DNA of 64,000 nucleotides from Tachypleus tridentatus (lineage: Eukaryota; Arthropoda; Merostomata; Xiphosura; Limulidae), in contig NC_134834.1 of the NCBI RefSeq assembly GCF_004210375.1, positions 38,034,264 to 38,098,263 of the forward strand, in the 5' to 3' direction. Below are positions 34,731-45,698 of this stretch, piece after piece. A program made the position numbers and the translations under genes. The notes beneath the pieces were generated by a model that was not told the origin of the DNA, did not search any database, and saw only the letters and a list, made by a program, of their open reading frames with translations. Numbering within the stretch: the first letter of the stretch is position 1; every line of letters begins with the position of its first letter.

Positions 34731-35403
34731 CAAAGCTATATGTAATAATCATTGTTTGCCATATTTCCTTGATGTTTGGAGTTTGTGCTCCAAAGTCTTC
34801 AAACGTTCTTCTTTCTCTTCAACGTTCTTTTCACCATCTTTATCACAACTGGTAATAAGAATAAGTCATGCTTTATTTTTATATGTTCTGCTAAAGAGTT
34901 CATTAGAAAATCTCATTGTAAAATTTTATTTCAGATAGTTTGCACATCCACTGTTTGAGTTGTTTTGCTGAAATATGATTAAAAACTAAATGTAATTCTC
35001 ATATGTCAGAATTGGTATACTAAATTCAAATTTGCATACCACAATAGTGGTTTAAGTTGATAAATTCATTTAACTAATTTCCAATAATACTTGTATTCTA
35101 TTTAGGATGCCTTAGGCTACTATGTTAAAATATGTTAAGTAAGTTGAATTTGAACAAAAACTGCAAATGAATTATTTTAAAAATCTACTGGAGATCTACA
35201 AATATTATGAGAGAGAGAATGTTGGTTAGTGTATTTTGACATTTGAAGTCTTTGAAATACCTATATCAGTTTATTTAATATATGTTCTAAATCTATTATA
35301 TGTCAAGCAAGTCTTAAATGTCTTCAACAAGAAGCATCAAAATAGTTATTAACGACCTTATTTCAAATTGAAAACTTTATATAAGACCATTTGTTCATTT
35401 TAG
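34731..35403 (+). other. End of slmb intron 1
   Basis: Low-complexity AT-rich sequence ends in the exon 2 acceptor (TTGTTCATTTTAG, AG at 35402-35403). No other feature is seen. Confidence 0.6.
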
Positions 35404-35626
35404 GTACCAATGACTATTCTCTATGAAAATCCCATGCGAGAAGAACCTTCCCCAGAATATCTACAGGAAAAGGAAATCTGCTGTGGATATTTTGAGAAGT
35501 GGAATGAACATGATCAGGTAGAATTTGTTGAACTTTTACTCTCCAAGATGTCACATTATCAACACAGTCATGTTAGCTGTTATCTTCGTCCTATGTTGCA
35601 AAGAGACTTCATCTCCCTGTTACCAA
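35404..35626 (+). CDS. slmb: slmb/beta-TrCP exon 2 (D domain)
   Basis: The 74 full codons (protein residues 16-89) encode the homodimerisation or D domain of beta-TrCP. EKEICCGYFEKWNEHDQVEF is followed by VELLLSKMSHYQHSHVSCYL and RPMLQRDFISLLP. Vertebrate BTRC and fly Slimb have the same blocks, with the near-invariant CHYQH (here SHYQH) and KPMLQRDFI (here RPMLQRDFI). The D domain lets SCF-beta-TrCP form dimers that speed ubiquitin chain growth. The preceding TILYENPMREEPSPEYLQ matches the Slimb-type linker (LYDPxR...SPxYQ). The acceptor TTTTAG and the donor A|GTAAGT (phase 1) are both strong. Confidence 0.96.
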
Positions 35627-36844
35627 GTAAGTATATAAAACACTAAAATATAGTGCATTAACATAATTGGACCAAATGTTCCTGATTATCATGTTTATGT
35701 ATATGCAACTTAATATGTTACTGTAGCCACATACAAGAAAATAACTGGAATTTAGTATCCTATCAAACATCTCTTTCACTAAATGTGCATGCATATTTTG
35801 AATTTGCACAATTGCCAGTATTTTATCTTGCAAAAAAGAAAAAGTTTTAAAGAGAAAACTCCAAATCATAATAACATTCATCTTGAAAGCTATAAAGAAA
35901 TTATAGTGGTTTTGCTTGAAATATTTTTAGAATTCATTGGTAATTTATTAGTTGATGATATTTCTAAATTTTTAGGACTGCCTAGTTAAATTCCTGTGAC
36001 TTCAATTGTCTAATTTTGGTTAGTGTAATTTGTAGTATGTTTAATGGATTTTTGGAAAAATGTTTCCTGTATGATATCTTACTTCTGCTCACAAAAAAAT
36101 TGTCAACTTATACTGCTCTATCAGTGCAAATTATCATTTGTCATTAGCCTTGATACTCACACTTCTGCAATATGCAAGTGACTATGTAGCAGACCTTTAC
36201 AAATTTTCTCTCCAACATTAAAATTCTCAGAACATCCAAACATAATACTGAACTTTTAATAAAAAAAATGTTGTAAATAAAAGCTTTTCTGTTCAAAAAT
36301 AATAAATATTCATTTAAACCTGTTTTAATTTAACTTTCTTTTGTGCCACATTTTTCATTTTCTCTTGTTATAATTTGTACATTCAAATTATTTACTTCTT
36401 ATGTATATCATATTTATGTTGTAATCACAAATATTTGTTTGTTTTGTACCTCTAGATTACTGATGATGAAATTTTTGAAGATTCAGAAATGTTTATTGAA
36501 TACTTCCTATTATCACATTTGTGTTTTACTTCATTAAGATTATAGAGAGAATGTATGTCAGTAATCTGTCGCTTGTGTAAATACACCAAAAAAACATTTT
36601 TAGAATTGACATTTTTGTTTCTATGAGCACTGCCTCCAATTTTTGTAGCTTTAATCACAGAGTATATTGTATTAAGTTCTGTGAATAAAAAAAAAAAAAG
36701 TAGCAAGGATAATGTATTTGTTTAAGGTTAAATTTTTGTTTCAAGAAGATAAACGTATGTAAAACACTGTCATCTTTGTCTAGCTTGTGTAAATGTTACA
36801 TTACAGTGAGTGTGTGTGCATACATTACAAGTAATAAAGATTTT

Positions 36845-36988
36845 GTAAATGTAAAATTATGTTGGGATGGTAGTGGCAAAAAGAATGGAAACAATAATAC
36901 ATGTATAATACATATATATATATAATCCTAATATCCTTCTTTGCCTTCTTTTTGGCACTGCCATCCCTGCATAATTTGACATTTTATG
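36845..36988. repeat. Inverted repeat/hairpin in slmb intron 2 (~45-bp arms)
   Basis: The left arm at 36845-36893 ('aaattatgttgggatggtag' core) pairs with the right arm at 36940-36988 ('actgccatccctgcataattt' core). Mismatches are few across the 34-base centre and more frequent outward. The loop of about 46 bases contains a TATA run. It could be a small foldback element or a transcribed hairpin. Confidence 0.75.
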
Positions 36989-39900
36989 AAATGTTCTTAT
37001 TGCTTGTTTTGTAAAATTGTTTTCCCTTATTGAAAGTTATAATATTCTTTGAATGTATGTAATAAAGTGATGTGTTTATTGATATTTTTTTTTATATTCC
37101 ACTTCATGTATGTCATAGGAGTGGCTTCCTAAAGACACCAATTGTATTCTACATTGAGTGTACTACATGTTACAGCTATCTAACTTTCATCTGTTATTGG
37201 CTGGTAATTCCGGTTTCACTCTGTACTTAAGCTTTTTTAAAGGAACACCATATTTCTGTAAGAAAGCTAACTTCAAGGGATAATTTAATATTTACACTGG
37301 AATTATAATTTTTTTTTTAAATTGCAACTAGTTATTCCAAATAAGCAATGACATAATGCATTGTCTAGAAACACAAGAGTGGATTTAAGTTTAACATTAG
37401 TGATAAAGTAGTTCTAGAGTTATCTCAACTGAAACAAGAAGAAAGATTAACAATTTGGTGGGTTGGTCACTTTCTAATTCAATATCTCAACAGTGGTGTC
37501 TTACAGTTTTTCCGGAGGTGGGGGGGCTTGTTGACTAGAGAAACAAATGAAAGTGAGTGGAAATTATATCTTTTAAAGTAAAACACTCATATTTTTATTC
37601 CTATTGAGTACCTTGGCTAATCCTTACATACAATGTATACAGACTCTTTGATGTGTAAGTTACATCTGAGTATACCATATATTGCTGCTTATAAGTCAGT
37701 CCCTAACTCTTGTAATTTTCTGATTACTGTTATATAAGTACCATCCAAAATTATACAAAGAGCCTTCACATATGTTTCTAAAAACATATATTTACAGGGA
37801 GATGTTCAAGTACAATTTATTCAACAGTTCTGACAACAAAATTTAAAATTCATCAAAGTTCTCACTTTTAGAATTTGAATTGCCAAAAAATTAATTGAAT
37901 TCATTTGTATTTATTTCATTGTTGTAAGCATCACAATTTTCCATGGGATCATTGTCTCCTCAGTTTGTGGGTAGGCATTGTTTTCTGTCATAGGATCAAG
38001 TTGAATTACTTCATGCTGTACCAACTCTGATTAGTCAAATCAGAAATATTTTTCTTCTTGGCTCTTGCCTTGGCTTCTAGCATAATCTCATTTCTTGTTA
38101 CTTTTCACAGTGTATATTTTCAGTGTGGGCCAGAAACCAATTTTTCATTCTTCACCAGTACACTTCCTTCTTGACAGACTTTGAATCTTCCCTGTCTGCC
38201 TTTACACAGTTGTTTGTCTTTTTGGCAAATTTTATGATTGATTCTTGAAACTTGCTTCCTATCTTATATTTTTTGGTGGAAGCATTTTGATCTTCAGTTG
38301 TTAGATATATCGCTAAAATTACAATTAGAATATACGTTGTAACCTTTGTAATATCATTTCTTAAAATTTGAAAACAAAGACTGCATGAAGAGTATTGTAT
38401 GGTGTGTCTAAGTGGACCATTTCATTTGATCTCAAGGTTCTGCTGATAATCAAGAATTTTTTTACTTTTTTTTATATCTGTTGTAAAAGCTAAATCACTT
38501 TTATTGGAATAACATTATCTTAGAAAAAGTTGTCCTATATGCTGCAACATAAAGTATGTGTTCCTTTAGCCCAATCTTGTATATAGTATAAATGAATGCA
38601 AACCAGAAATTTTAGATAGCTGAAAGCTAAACATTTGTTTCATATTTTTCCTATAATTTTGTGTATTTGTTGATAGTTGTCTTTGGTGAGATGTGTTCAG
38701 TTTTGTGTGTTTGTATGTGTTTAGGAGCCATTTCAGGATTCACTTAACCCTATACTTGCAAGTATATATGTTGCTAACTTAGTGAAGTGTAACATGAACT
38801 CATTTACTGTAATTTAACAGACTATAAATTTCTTTAAAGCTTGAGATCCATTTTCATGCCTTCAAATCATCAAAAAAAAAGACAAAATGTAATGAAAGCA
38901 AAGCTAATATGAAGACTTTTGAAAGTGGAATATTTAGGTATCAAAACTAAAAATACATTTTTAAATTATTGGGCTTAATATTATTTAGTTGAACAGTCTT
39001 ACACTGCAACTTTGAAAATCCTGGCAAATATCTAATAATTAAAATTTTTAAAAATTTCTTCTTGAAGAGCAATTTAACCAAGTTAATAATTCAGGTTTAC
39101 TATAGATTAACAACACTGTATGATTTTTGCTGAAGGTGACATTTGTGAAACTAATATTTTGCTTTACTAATGTATAATTTCTAATGCTGTGATAAATCCA
39201 TTAGGAAATCCATACAGTTCGAGTCAGTAGTTACTTTAATCATCCATCCAGTTTAATGCTTTGCATATCAAAATGCAGAATTAATAGTTTCTATTCACAG
39301 ACGTCAAAATTAATATAACCACAAAGTGTTTGTGGCAGATAAAGATAAAAATAGACTAAAATTTACAGGTAGTGGGAAAAATGGTTTTTATGAGTTCCAT
39401 ATTATATTTTTATTCAGATACTCAAATTATATTCATTGATGAAAACATTGTTTTTAATTACATTTTGATATTTCATAGGTAGTGTGATGCAACCAAATTT
39501 TATCACTTTTGGGAAGGGTGTATAAAAGTTATTTCGATGTAAAATGTTTGTACACTCAGAATGTTAAGGTGTGTTCATGTCAGGGATTTATAATTTTAAA
39601 GAGGATGGGATATACCTTGTACTTAATGATATTGCAAAACAAATGAATAGGGATCAGTTTCAGAATTCAAGACCATATGGAGAAAAACCTACAAAAAGTT
39701 ATATCTTAGCTATGGTAAACAAAGTACAGTATCTTGTATAACAGAAAATAACCATGAATACAAAGGTTGGGGACAAGAGCTGTCAATGTACCCTAGGCAA
39801 CAGTATGTAACATAGTCAAGAAAGACCTAAGTCTGGAAAATAACTAAGCTGTTTCCAAAACATGTTTGTTGAACTGTTGGAGGCTTCATTAACTCCTATC

Positions 39901-40714
39901 ACCACAGGTATTCTTTACTGCACATGACACAAGGGTTTAGTGTTTTACATTTAAAATTGATCATTTTATGTAATACCAATTAGAGTAGCATAAAATCTTT
40001 GTTAATAATCCATATTTAAATAGCATACAAATTTTAAGTTCTTTATTCTACAAGACAATATTTAAGAAAATCCTGAATTTTTCCTAGTATGACACAAGTG
40101 ACATCTTCTTTTAGTATGTCATCTTCCCTATTTTATCCACCAACCCTCAAAATTAAAAGTAAATTATTCTCTGTAAAATCATCATTGCTCAGACAAACCT
40201 TATTTTTTATAGTCTTCAATTTTGTTTGGTTACAGAGCTATTGGATAGAATATCAGACCCTTCTTGCCACACCTACCTGTCACATCCTCACTTTCATAAT
40301 GTATTAATAGTTCTCACATGTATTTAATTATATGTTACCTATAATCAATAGAAAGTCAGAGTTTTCTTCCACCAAATAATGTGTTGTATAATGTCATGTT
40401 CTGAACAGTTAAATTTTAGTTTCATTCAGAGTACCAACATTGTCCCTGTGAGAAAGTTAATGAGTAGCAAAGATGAATTTGTAACAAACTCTTGTTGCAT
40501 AGTTATAAAGCTAAAACAATGTTGAGAGGTAAGGGAATTTGTCTACTTTTTATATCTTATTAGTCTGTTTACATTATTTAACTAAATAAAAATTAAGTAC
40601 ATTGATATAATTAGTATAAAAAATTAGGGATAACTTTCTTTGACAATTGACAGAAAGAAAAAAGTAGTTTGGTTACATATTTTATTTCTTGTATTTCATG
40701 TTTATTATTTATGT

Positions 40715-41265
40715 ATAACTATAAAAGTAACTAAAATTTGAAAATGGGAATCCTTTTAGGTCGATTAAGATTAGGTTAGGTAAAATAAATAATGATGATA
40801 ATGTTATAATAAAAATGTTTCACCAAGCACACACGAGCAGCTTGTAGTGCTTGTGGGTAATGTAATTTGTTAGTGTGTAATGTGAGCTGAGTGTTCCCCA
40901 AGTGATTTATAACTTATAATGATACAGATATTAGTTATATGCTATTCAAAGGGTAATAAAATTTAATTATAAGTAGATGTATCGTGTTACAAACTTAGAG
41001 CTACTAAGGATAAGTGAATATAGTTTCATGTTAAAATTTGAAATTATGCTAGAAAGATAAAAAGGGATAGATTTTTTTAATTTTTTTTAGTTACAAGTTC
41101 AGTCAAATTTACCAATTCAATTTTGAGATAGAGTAGAGAAAATAACAAACTATAAAGTTTTGCTGACAAAAAATGTTTGAAATTCATTTAGGAGGATTTA
41201 AGGATTACACAACGGAAATTTGTGATTTTTGAGACGAGGAAAAGTATTTTGAATTTTAATATGAA
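40715..41265 (+). repeat. Unclassified dispersed repeat, copy 1
   Basis: This segment aligns collinearly with 62470-62990. Shared words include 'aggttaggtaaaataaa'/'agattaggtaaaataaa', 'ctattcaaagggtaataaaa'/'ctattcaaagggcaataaaa', and 'gagtagagaaaataacaaac' followed by 'tataaagttttgctga'. The segment is ~550 bp with no coding potential and no recognisable ends. It may be a non-autonomous element or an old intron duplication. Confidence 0.75.
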
Positions 41266-42040
41266 AATTACTTCACAAACAGACTATTCAAAACAAATAC
41301 TGAATATATTTATGGAAAATCTTTGTTGTATTTTTATTAAAAAACAACTTCACAAAAAAATCATCATTTTTGAATGGGAAAGACTTATTAACTGAAAACT
41401 GCCAAATTTTGTGAAGGTACACACTATATTTACACTTAGAAGTATCAAATATAAAATGTCTTTTAAATGAATTGAAAGAGGTCACATGGTCTGTGAAATC
41501 AACTGAGCCCATATTGAGAGAGTTTTAGCTGGCAAAGGAAATGGATATGCATGCTATTCTTTTCATGACATTCTGGTCAAGTTGCTGGATCCATTGCTTT
41601 TGAATCTATGCATTCAGACTGATAAAATGAGTGATGGAAACTATCATTCTTGTATACTTGTATATGAAATATGAAAAGCATGTTTGGATGGGTGTTATAT
41701 TTTAAACATACCACCCTTATGATTGAGATTTTTGCTATGGAAACAACTACAGATGTGTCCTTGATGCACAGCATTCAACTAGAGCATATAAGATGTGGTG
41801 ATGTTCAAATTGTTTTAATATAAAATACTCAATCTCTGTGTAAATGGTAATTGTAATTACTCAATGTAATGATAAAATTAGGTATATGTGAGTTTAAAAT
41901 ATGAATATTTTTGTCTTAAACACTTCAGTGTTAATGACCTTAGTTTGAAACAGGTACTTGGAATGATACTAGATGGATAAAAATTGTTATACTGGACTTC
42001 TGTATAAGTGTGATAATCCTAATTGATCAGTTTGATGATA

Positions 42041-42230
42041 GGAAAGTTACGAAGTGAGAAAGACCATTATTGCACTCCTAAAAATGATGGCCTGACACCA
42101 TATAGAACATGTTTACATTCAACTTCATATACAGCAACTCACCAGTCAAATGTGAGCATGTTCTATGTGGTGTCAGGCCATCATTTTTAAGGAATGAATT
42201 CATAGTCTTTCTCACTTCTTAACTTTGTCC
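42041..42230. repeat. Long inverted repeat/hairpin in slmb intron 2 (~70-bp arms)
   Basis: The left arm 42041-42111 is complementary to the right arm 42157-42230, with a 45-base spacer. The inner 32 bases (AAAAATGATGGCCTGACACC... to GAACATG) pair with one mismatch. Beyond a short unpaired zone the arms match again (AAGTGAGAAAGAC / GTCTTTCTCACTT). The structure is a palindromic foldback that would form a long stem if transcribed with the intron. Confidence 0.88.
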
Positions 42231-44359
42231 AAAGAGCATAAATAACAATGCTGCTTAAAATTCCAAGTGTGAATTAATATATATATTAAAACTACCATAA
42301 TCAACGTGAGAAATGTGAGGATTTCATTTTCTTTGATCATATAGCAAAAATACTTTTAAGCCAATGTGATTCAACAAACTGCTCTTAATTGATCTATAAA
42401 ATTCATTCAACTAGAATAAAGCCAGTTTAGTATCAATCTCACATAAATGTTCTTATGAAACAGCAAGTGCAACAGACAGCTTAATTCATCGCGAAATGCA
42501 TCTCCTACATGAGGCCATCCAATATCATACTTAAATACGTGCAATTTCCAGTTCAGTTCTCTTTATGCAATGTGATAACTTTTGGTACATCTGGAGAAAG
42601 TTATATTCTTGTGTAGCTTGATTTTGGCAATTAAAATAATGCATTAAAGATGTCATCAGTAAGTTCTACGAAAAATAATTTTGGTTCTTAGGAGAGTAAT
42701 TTGCTTTGTCTTGTTAATTTAGGGAGAGACATTTATAGTTTTTCTTCATATTTATTAAAATGATGGACTGCAGTGTATGGCTTCACAAATTTATTGCATA
42801 TTTGGAGCAGCCACAATAAATGTATAAAATTTTAGGGCAATAAGGGACCTATTGGTCCATTGAGGCTGCCTCTCCACTAAACTAACTTTTAAAACACATA
42901 TTCAGCCATGCTGTTAGTTATAACTTGTGTTTATAATAGTTAGATACCAGAAACTGCTATTGAAGTTATACAAACAAAACAGGAGAATTTAGAGTATGTG
43001 TCATGTGATAACAAGTTAAGAGTGAATTTTTTAATGTTCCATTTTGAATAAGAAATTAGAACTTAAATTATTGAGAAATTATATACTTTATTCTGACACC
43101 AATTTTATTCACATACATTAATAACATTGTTAAATTAAGTTTTGAATGTAACTGTAATGTATTGAAAGACTTTACAGTGGTGTTTACTGACCTTGTAATT
43201 TATTTCACAATACACTGTACCATATCCTGTATTTAGAAGTACAGCCTCTACATAAATGGCTTGTATGTTTCTAACACATGACTCAGCTAACTAGGACTAG
43301 TGAGTATTGGTTTAAAAATGTTAGATTGCATGCACATGTTAAAAATGTTTGGCCTTGATTGATTGGGAACTACTAAATAAACTTGCATTTTCATTATTTA
43401 ATTGGTCATACATTATTTATGACTATTTTATTATTTTGTTGAATAAATAAATTTATTAGCAACTTGGTAAGCTGTAGATAAGTATTTTTGTGCTGTTAGT
43501 GATGAATATTTCTAAAATTGGCAATGACCTGTTAAACAATAATGGAAAAATTATAATTTGAATCTATGCTATAATTGTTTGTTCTGTTCTGTCTTATTTA
43601 GCTGTATTGTGATTTAATTTAGTAGCTTGTAACACATTAAGTTGATTTATAATATGAAACAGTTTTCTTATCTAGATGTTTTGATATTTCTCACAGTAAA
43701 ACTCTACTCTTATTGAGAAATGGAAATCAAGCAGGAAAATCTGAGAAACAAACTATGATAAATATATGCCAACATTGAAAGGATAACAATTTATTAAAAT
43801 TAAGTGAAAATGCTTCCTGCCTCCTATAATCTTAAAGGTTAAAATTCCATGTAAAATGATGCATATTTAGCTTCTTGTTACAGGCTCTTGTTTCAATGTT
43901 CATCAGTGATTTTTATTACTGGAATAAATTGTAACTTTAATGATAATAACCAGTAAATCTTTTGTTTTTTTTAATATACATGATTTTTTTATCAAAACTG
44001 TTAATGATGAATTATGCTCAGTTAGAAAGTGCCTTTCAAATATAACACTGAAAGTATTTTATATTTGAAGCTAGTTTTTTCCTCTGGCTTTCTGCTTCAT
44101 TTGCTTATCATAACAGAAATGCAAGTTTTAAATGATCAATTAACAAATTAAGATATTTGGGAAGTAATCTGACTGTTCTCTATCCTTTTTGTGTCAAATT
44201 GCCATTGCATGATTAACATAGATGTGTACATATAAGCAAAATTCAAGCAATTCCACAGTTTCTGTGTATCAATCAATACAATGCTATCCACTGAACCCTC
44301 TCCTCAATACACAGAAATCATGGGACCAATATAATATATTCTGTGAATATATCCACATC

Positions 44360-44575
44360 CTTTGGTTCCAGGTACAGGCATTTCCTTTGATACATCTTCT
44401 CCTACCCCAAGATGTAAAACACTCATTCGTTCGTGTCCTCAGTCACTGGAAGTCCCTTCCAACAACAAAGACCTGCCTAATTGATCCAGGGCAGGATTCA
44501 TGGAGAGCAATAGACTTCTCTCAAATAAAAACAGTAAGGAAAAAAGACATCATAAACGGAAGGGTTCTCCACCCA
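44360..44575 (+). pseudogene. LINE ORF1 C-terminal remnant, copy 3
   Basis: In the frame that contains MESNRLLSNKNSKEK (from 44500) the sequence continues RHHKRKGSPPNSPTHH and stops at TAA about 25 bases before the endonuclease begins. A basic, serine/proline-rich C-terminus is typical of ORF1 in this group. An overlapping 146-codon frame in another register is a shadow. Confidence 0.6.
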
Positions 44576-44599
44576 ATTCACCTACACATCATTAAAAAT

Positions 44600-45160
44600 G
44601 GCCCCCGATACAATGGAACTGTCGAGGTTTACATTCTAATCTGGATGACATTAAAATACTGATTGCTTCCTACCAACCTGTATGTCTTTCCTTACAGGAA
44701 ACATTTCTGAAACTTGCCGATACAGTCACTGTTTAGCAGTTTTCTTTGTACAGAAATGACAGACTGTGTGATGGACAAGTGCATGGAGAGGGTGGCACTG
44801 TAGCCATTCGTGTTTCCTTGGGTCATACTATCACTGTTTGTTCTCTCTACCTGTTACCTGGAGAGACATATGATCAATCAGACCTTGATGCTCTCTTGCT
44901 GTCTCCCTTTTTAATCCTGGGGGACTTTAATGGACATCATCCTCTCTGGGAAAGTGCTGTTATTGATAGGAGGGGTTGCTCTGTAGAGCGTATGCTCTCT
45001 AATCACAACCTTTCTCTTTTCAATAGCAGTTCTACTTATTTCATGCACCTAGTAATTCCTTTAATGCTATTGATCTCTCAGTTTGCTCCCCTTCATTATT
45101 CCCCCATTTTTCATGAAGGGTTGACAATAATCCATAAGGCAGTGATCATTTTCCTATTAT
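44600..45160 (+). pseudogene. LINE AP endonuclease domain, copy 3
   Basis: Starts QWNCRGLHSNLDDIKILI, then PVCLSLQETFL. An in-frame stop (TAG near 44733) comes before the frame resumes with GGTVAIRVSLGHTITVCSLY and ILGDFNGHHPLWES, the Asp-Asn catalytic motif of the apurinic-type endonuclease that nicks target DNA. The C-terminal SDH motif is not visible, because the frame shifts after FNSSSTYF. Confidence 0.88.
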
Positions 45161-45161
45161 T

Positions 45162-45698
45162 TTGAGAGAGACTGGCCGTGGTCGATGCCACCTAAACCGC
45201 GTGTCCCGGTGGAAGCTGGATCAGGCAGACTGGCCCACTTTCACTGCTCTCACAGAACTTGATCCTGTCATCATCTGTCAGCCATCAATAGATGACTGTG
45301 TGGCAGCAGTAACTGACTGTATTATACAAACAGCTGCTCAATGTGTTCCTAAAACCTCGACACATTTTCCATTATATATTCATCTGTGGAGGAATCCTGC
45401 CTGCCACATGGCAGGGAAGGCTCAAAAATGGGCCTGGGATACTTTCTGTAGATACTCCATACTCTCAAACTGCATTGCTTTCCAGTGGGCCCTTGTACAT
45501 GCTTGGTGGGTAAGACGTCAAAGCCAGAAGGAATTTTGGACTAAGTTCACAACTGGCATATCTTTTACCACCAGTTCCAAAGTCATATGGGACAAAATCT
45601 GAAAGGTTAGAAGGCAATACAATTCTGTCTCCCTCTTGATCGTACTCTCTGATGGACAGAAAGTAGCTGATATCCAGAGCATCACCGATACTCTAGGT
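45162..45698 (+). pseudogene. LINE ORF2 region between endonuclease and RT, copy 3
   Basis: Open for 146 codons: RVSRWKLDQADWPTFTAL, 'DDCVAAVTDCIIQTAAQCVP', KTSTHFPLY, VRRQSQKEFWTKF. After a stop at 45600 it continues as SLLIVLSDGQKVADIQSITDTLG up to the hAT insertion. The reading resumes beyond it at 48280 (ERFCQVSGTSASSF). Confidence 0.8.

Larger units (their letters stand above)
35627..44239 (+). other. slmb intron 2, first part
   Basis: Mostly unannotatable AT-rich intron. It contains two long hairpins (36845-36988 and 42041-42230, separate entries) and a dispersed repeat at 40715-41265 that recurs in intron 4. A short repeat-like patch at about 42825-42885 ('gacctattggtccattgagg') probably belongs to a family, but I see no second copy here. 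The 146-codon frame starting 44222 overlaps the LINE below. No exon is recognised. Confidence 0.55.

Noticed and set aside
37950..38290. Slightly GC-richer minus-strand sequence rich in Lys and Gln codons
   Set aside because: Frames are broken by stops and I could not match it to any transposase or gene family.
44222..44662. 146-codon plus-strand frame
   Set aside because: The LINE gag and endonuclease sequences run through it in other frames, so this register is a chance opening.
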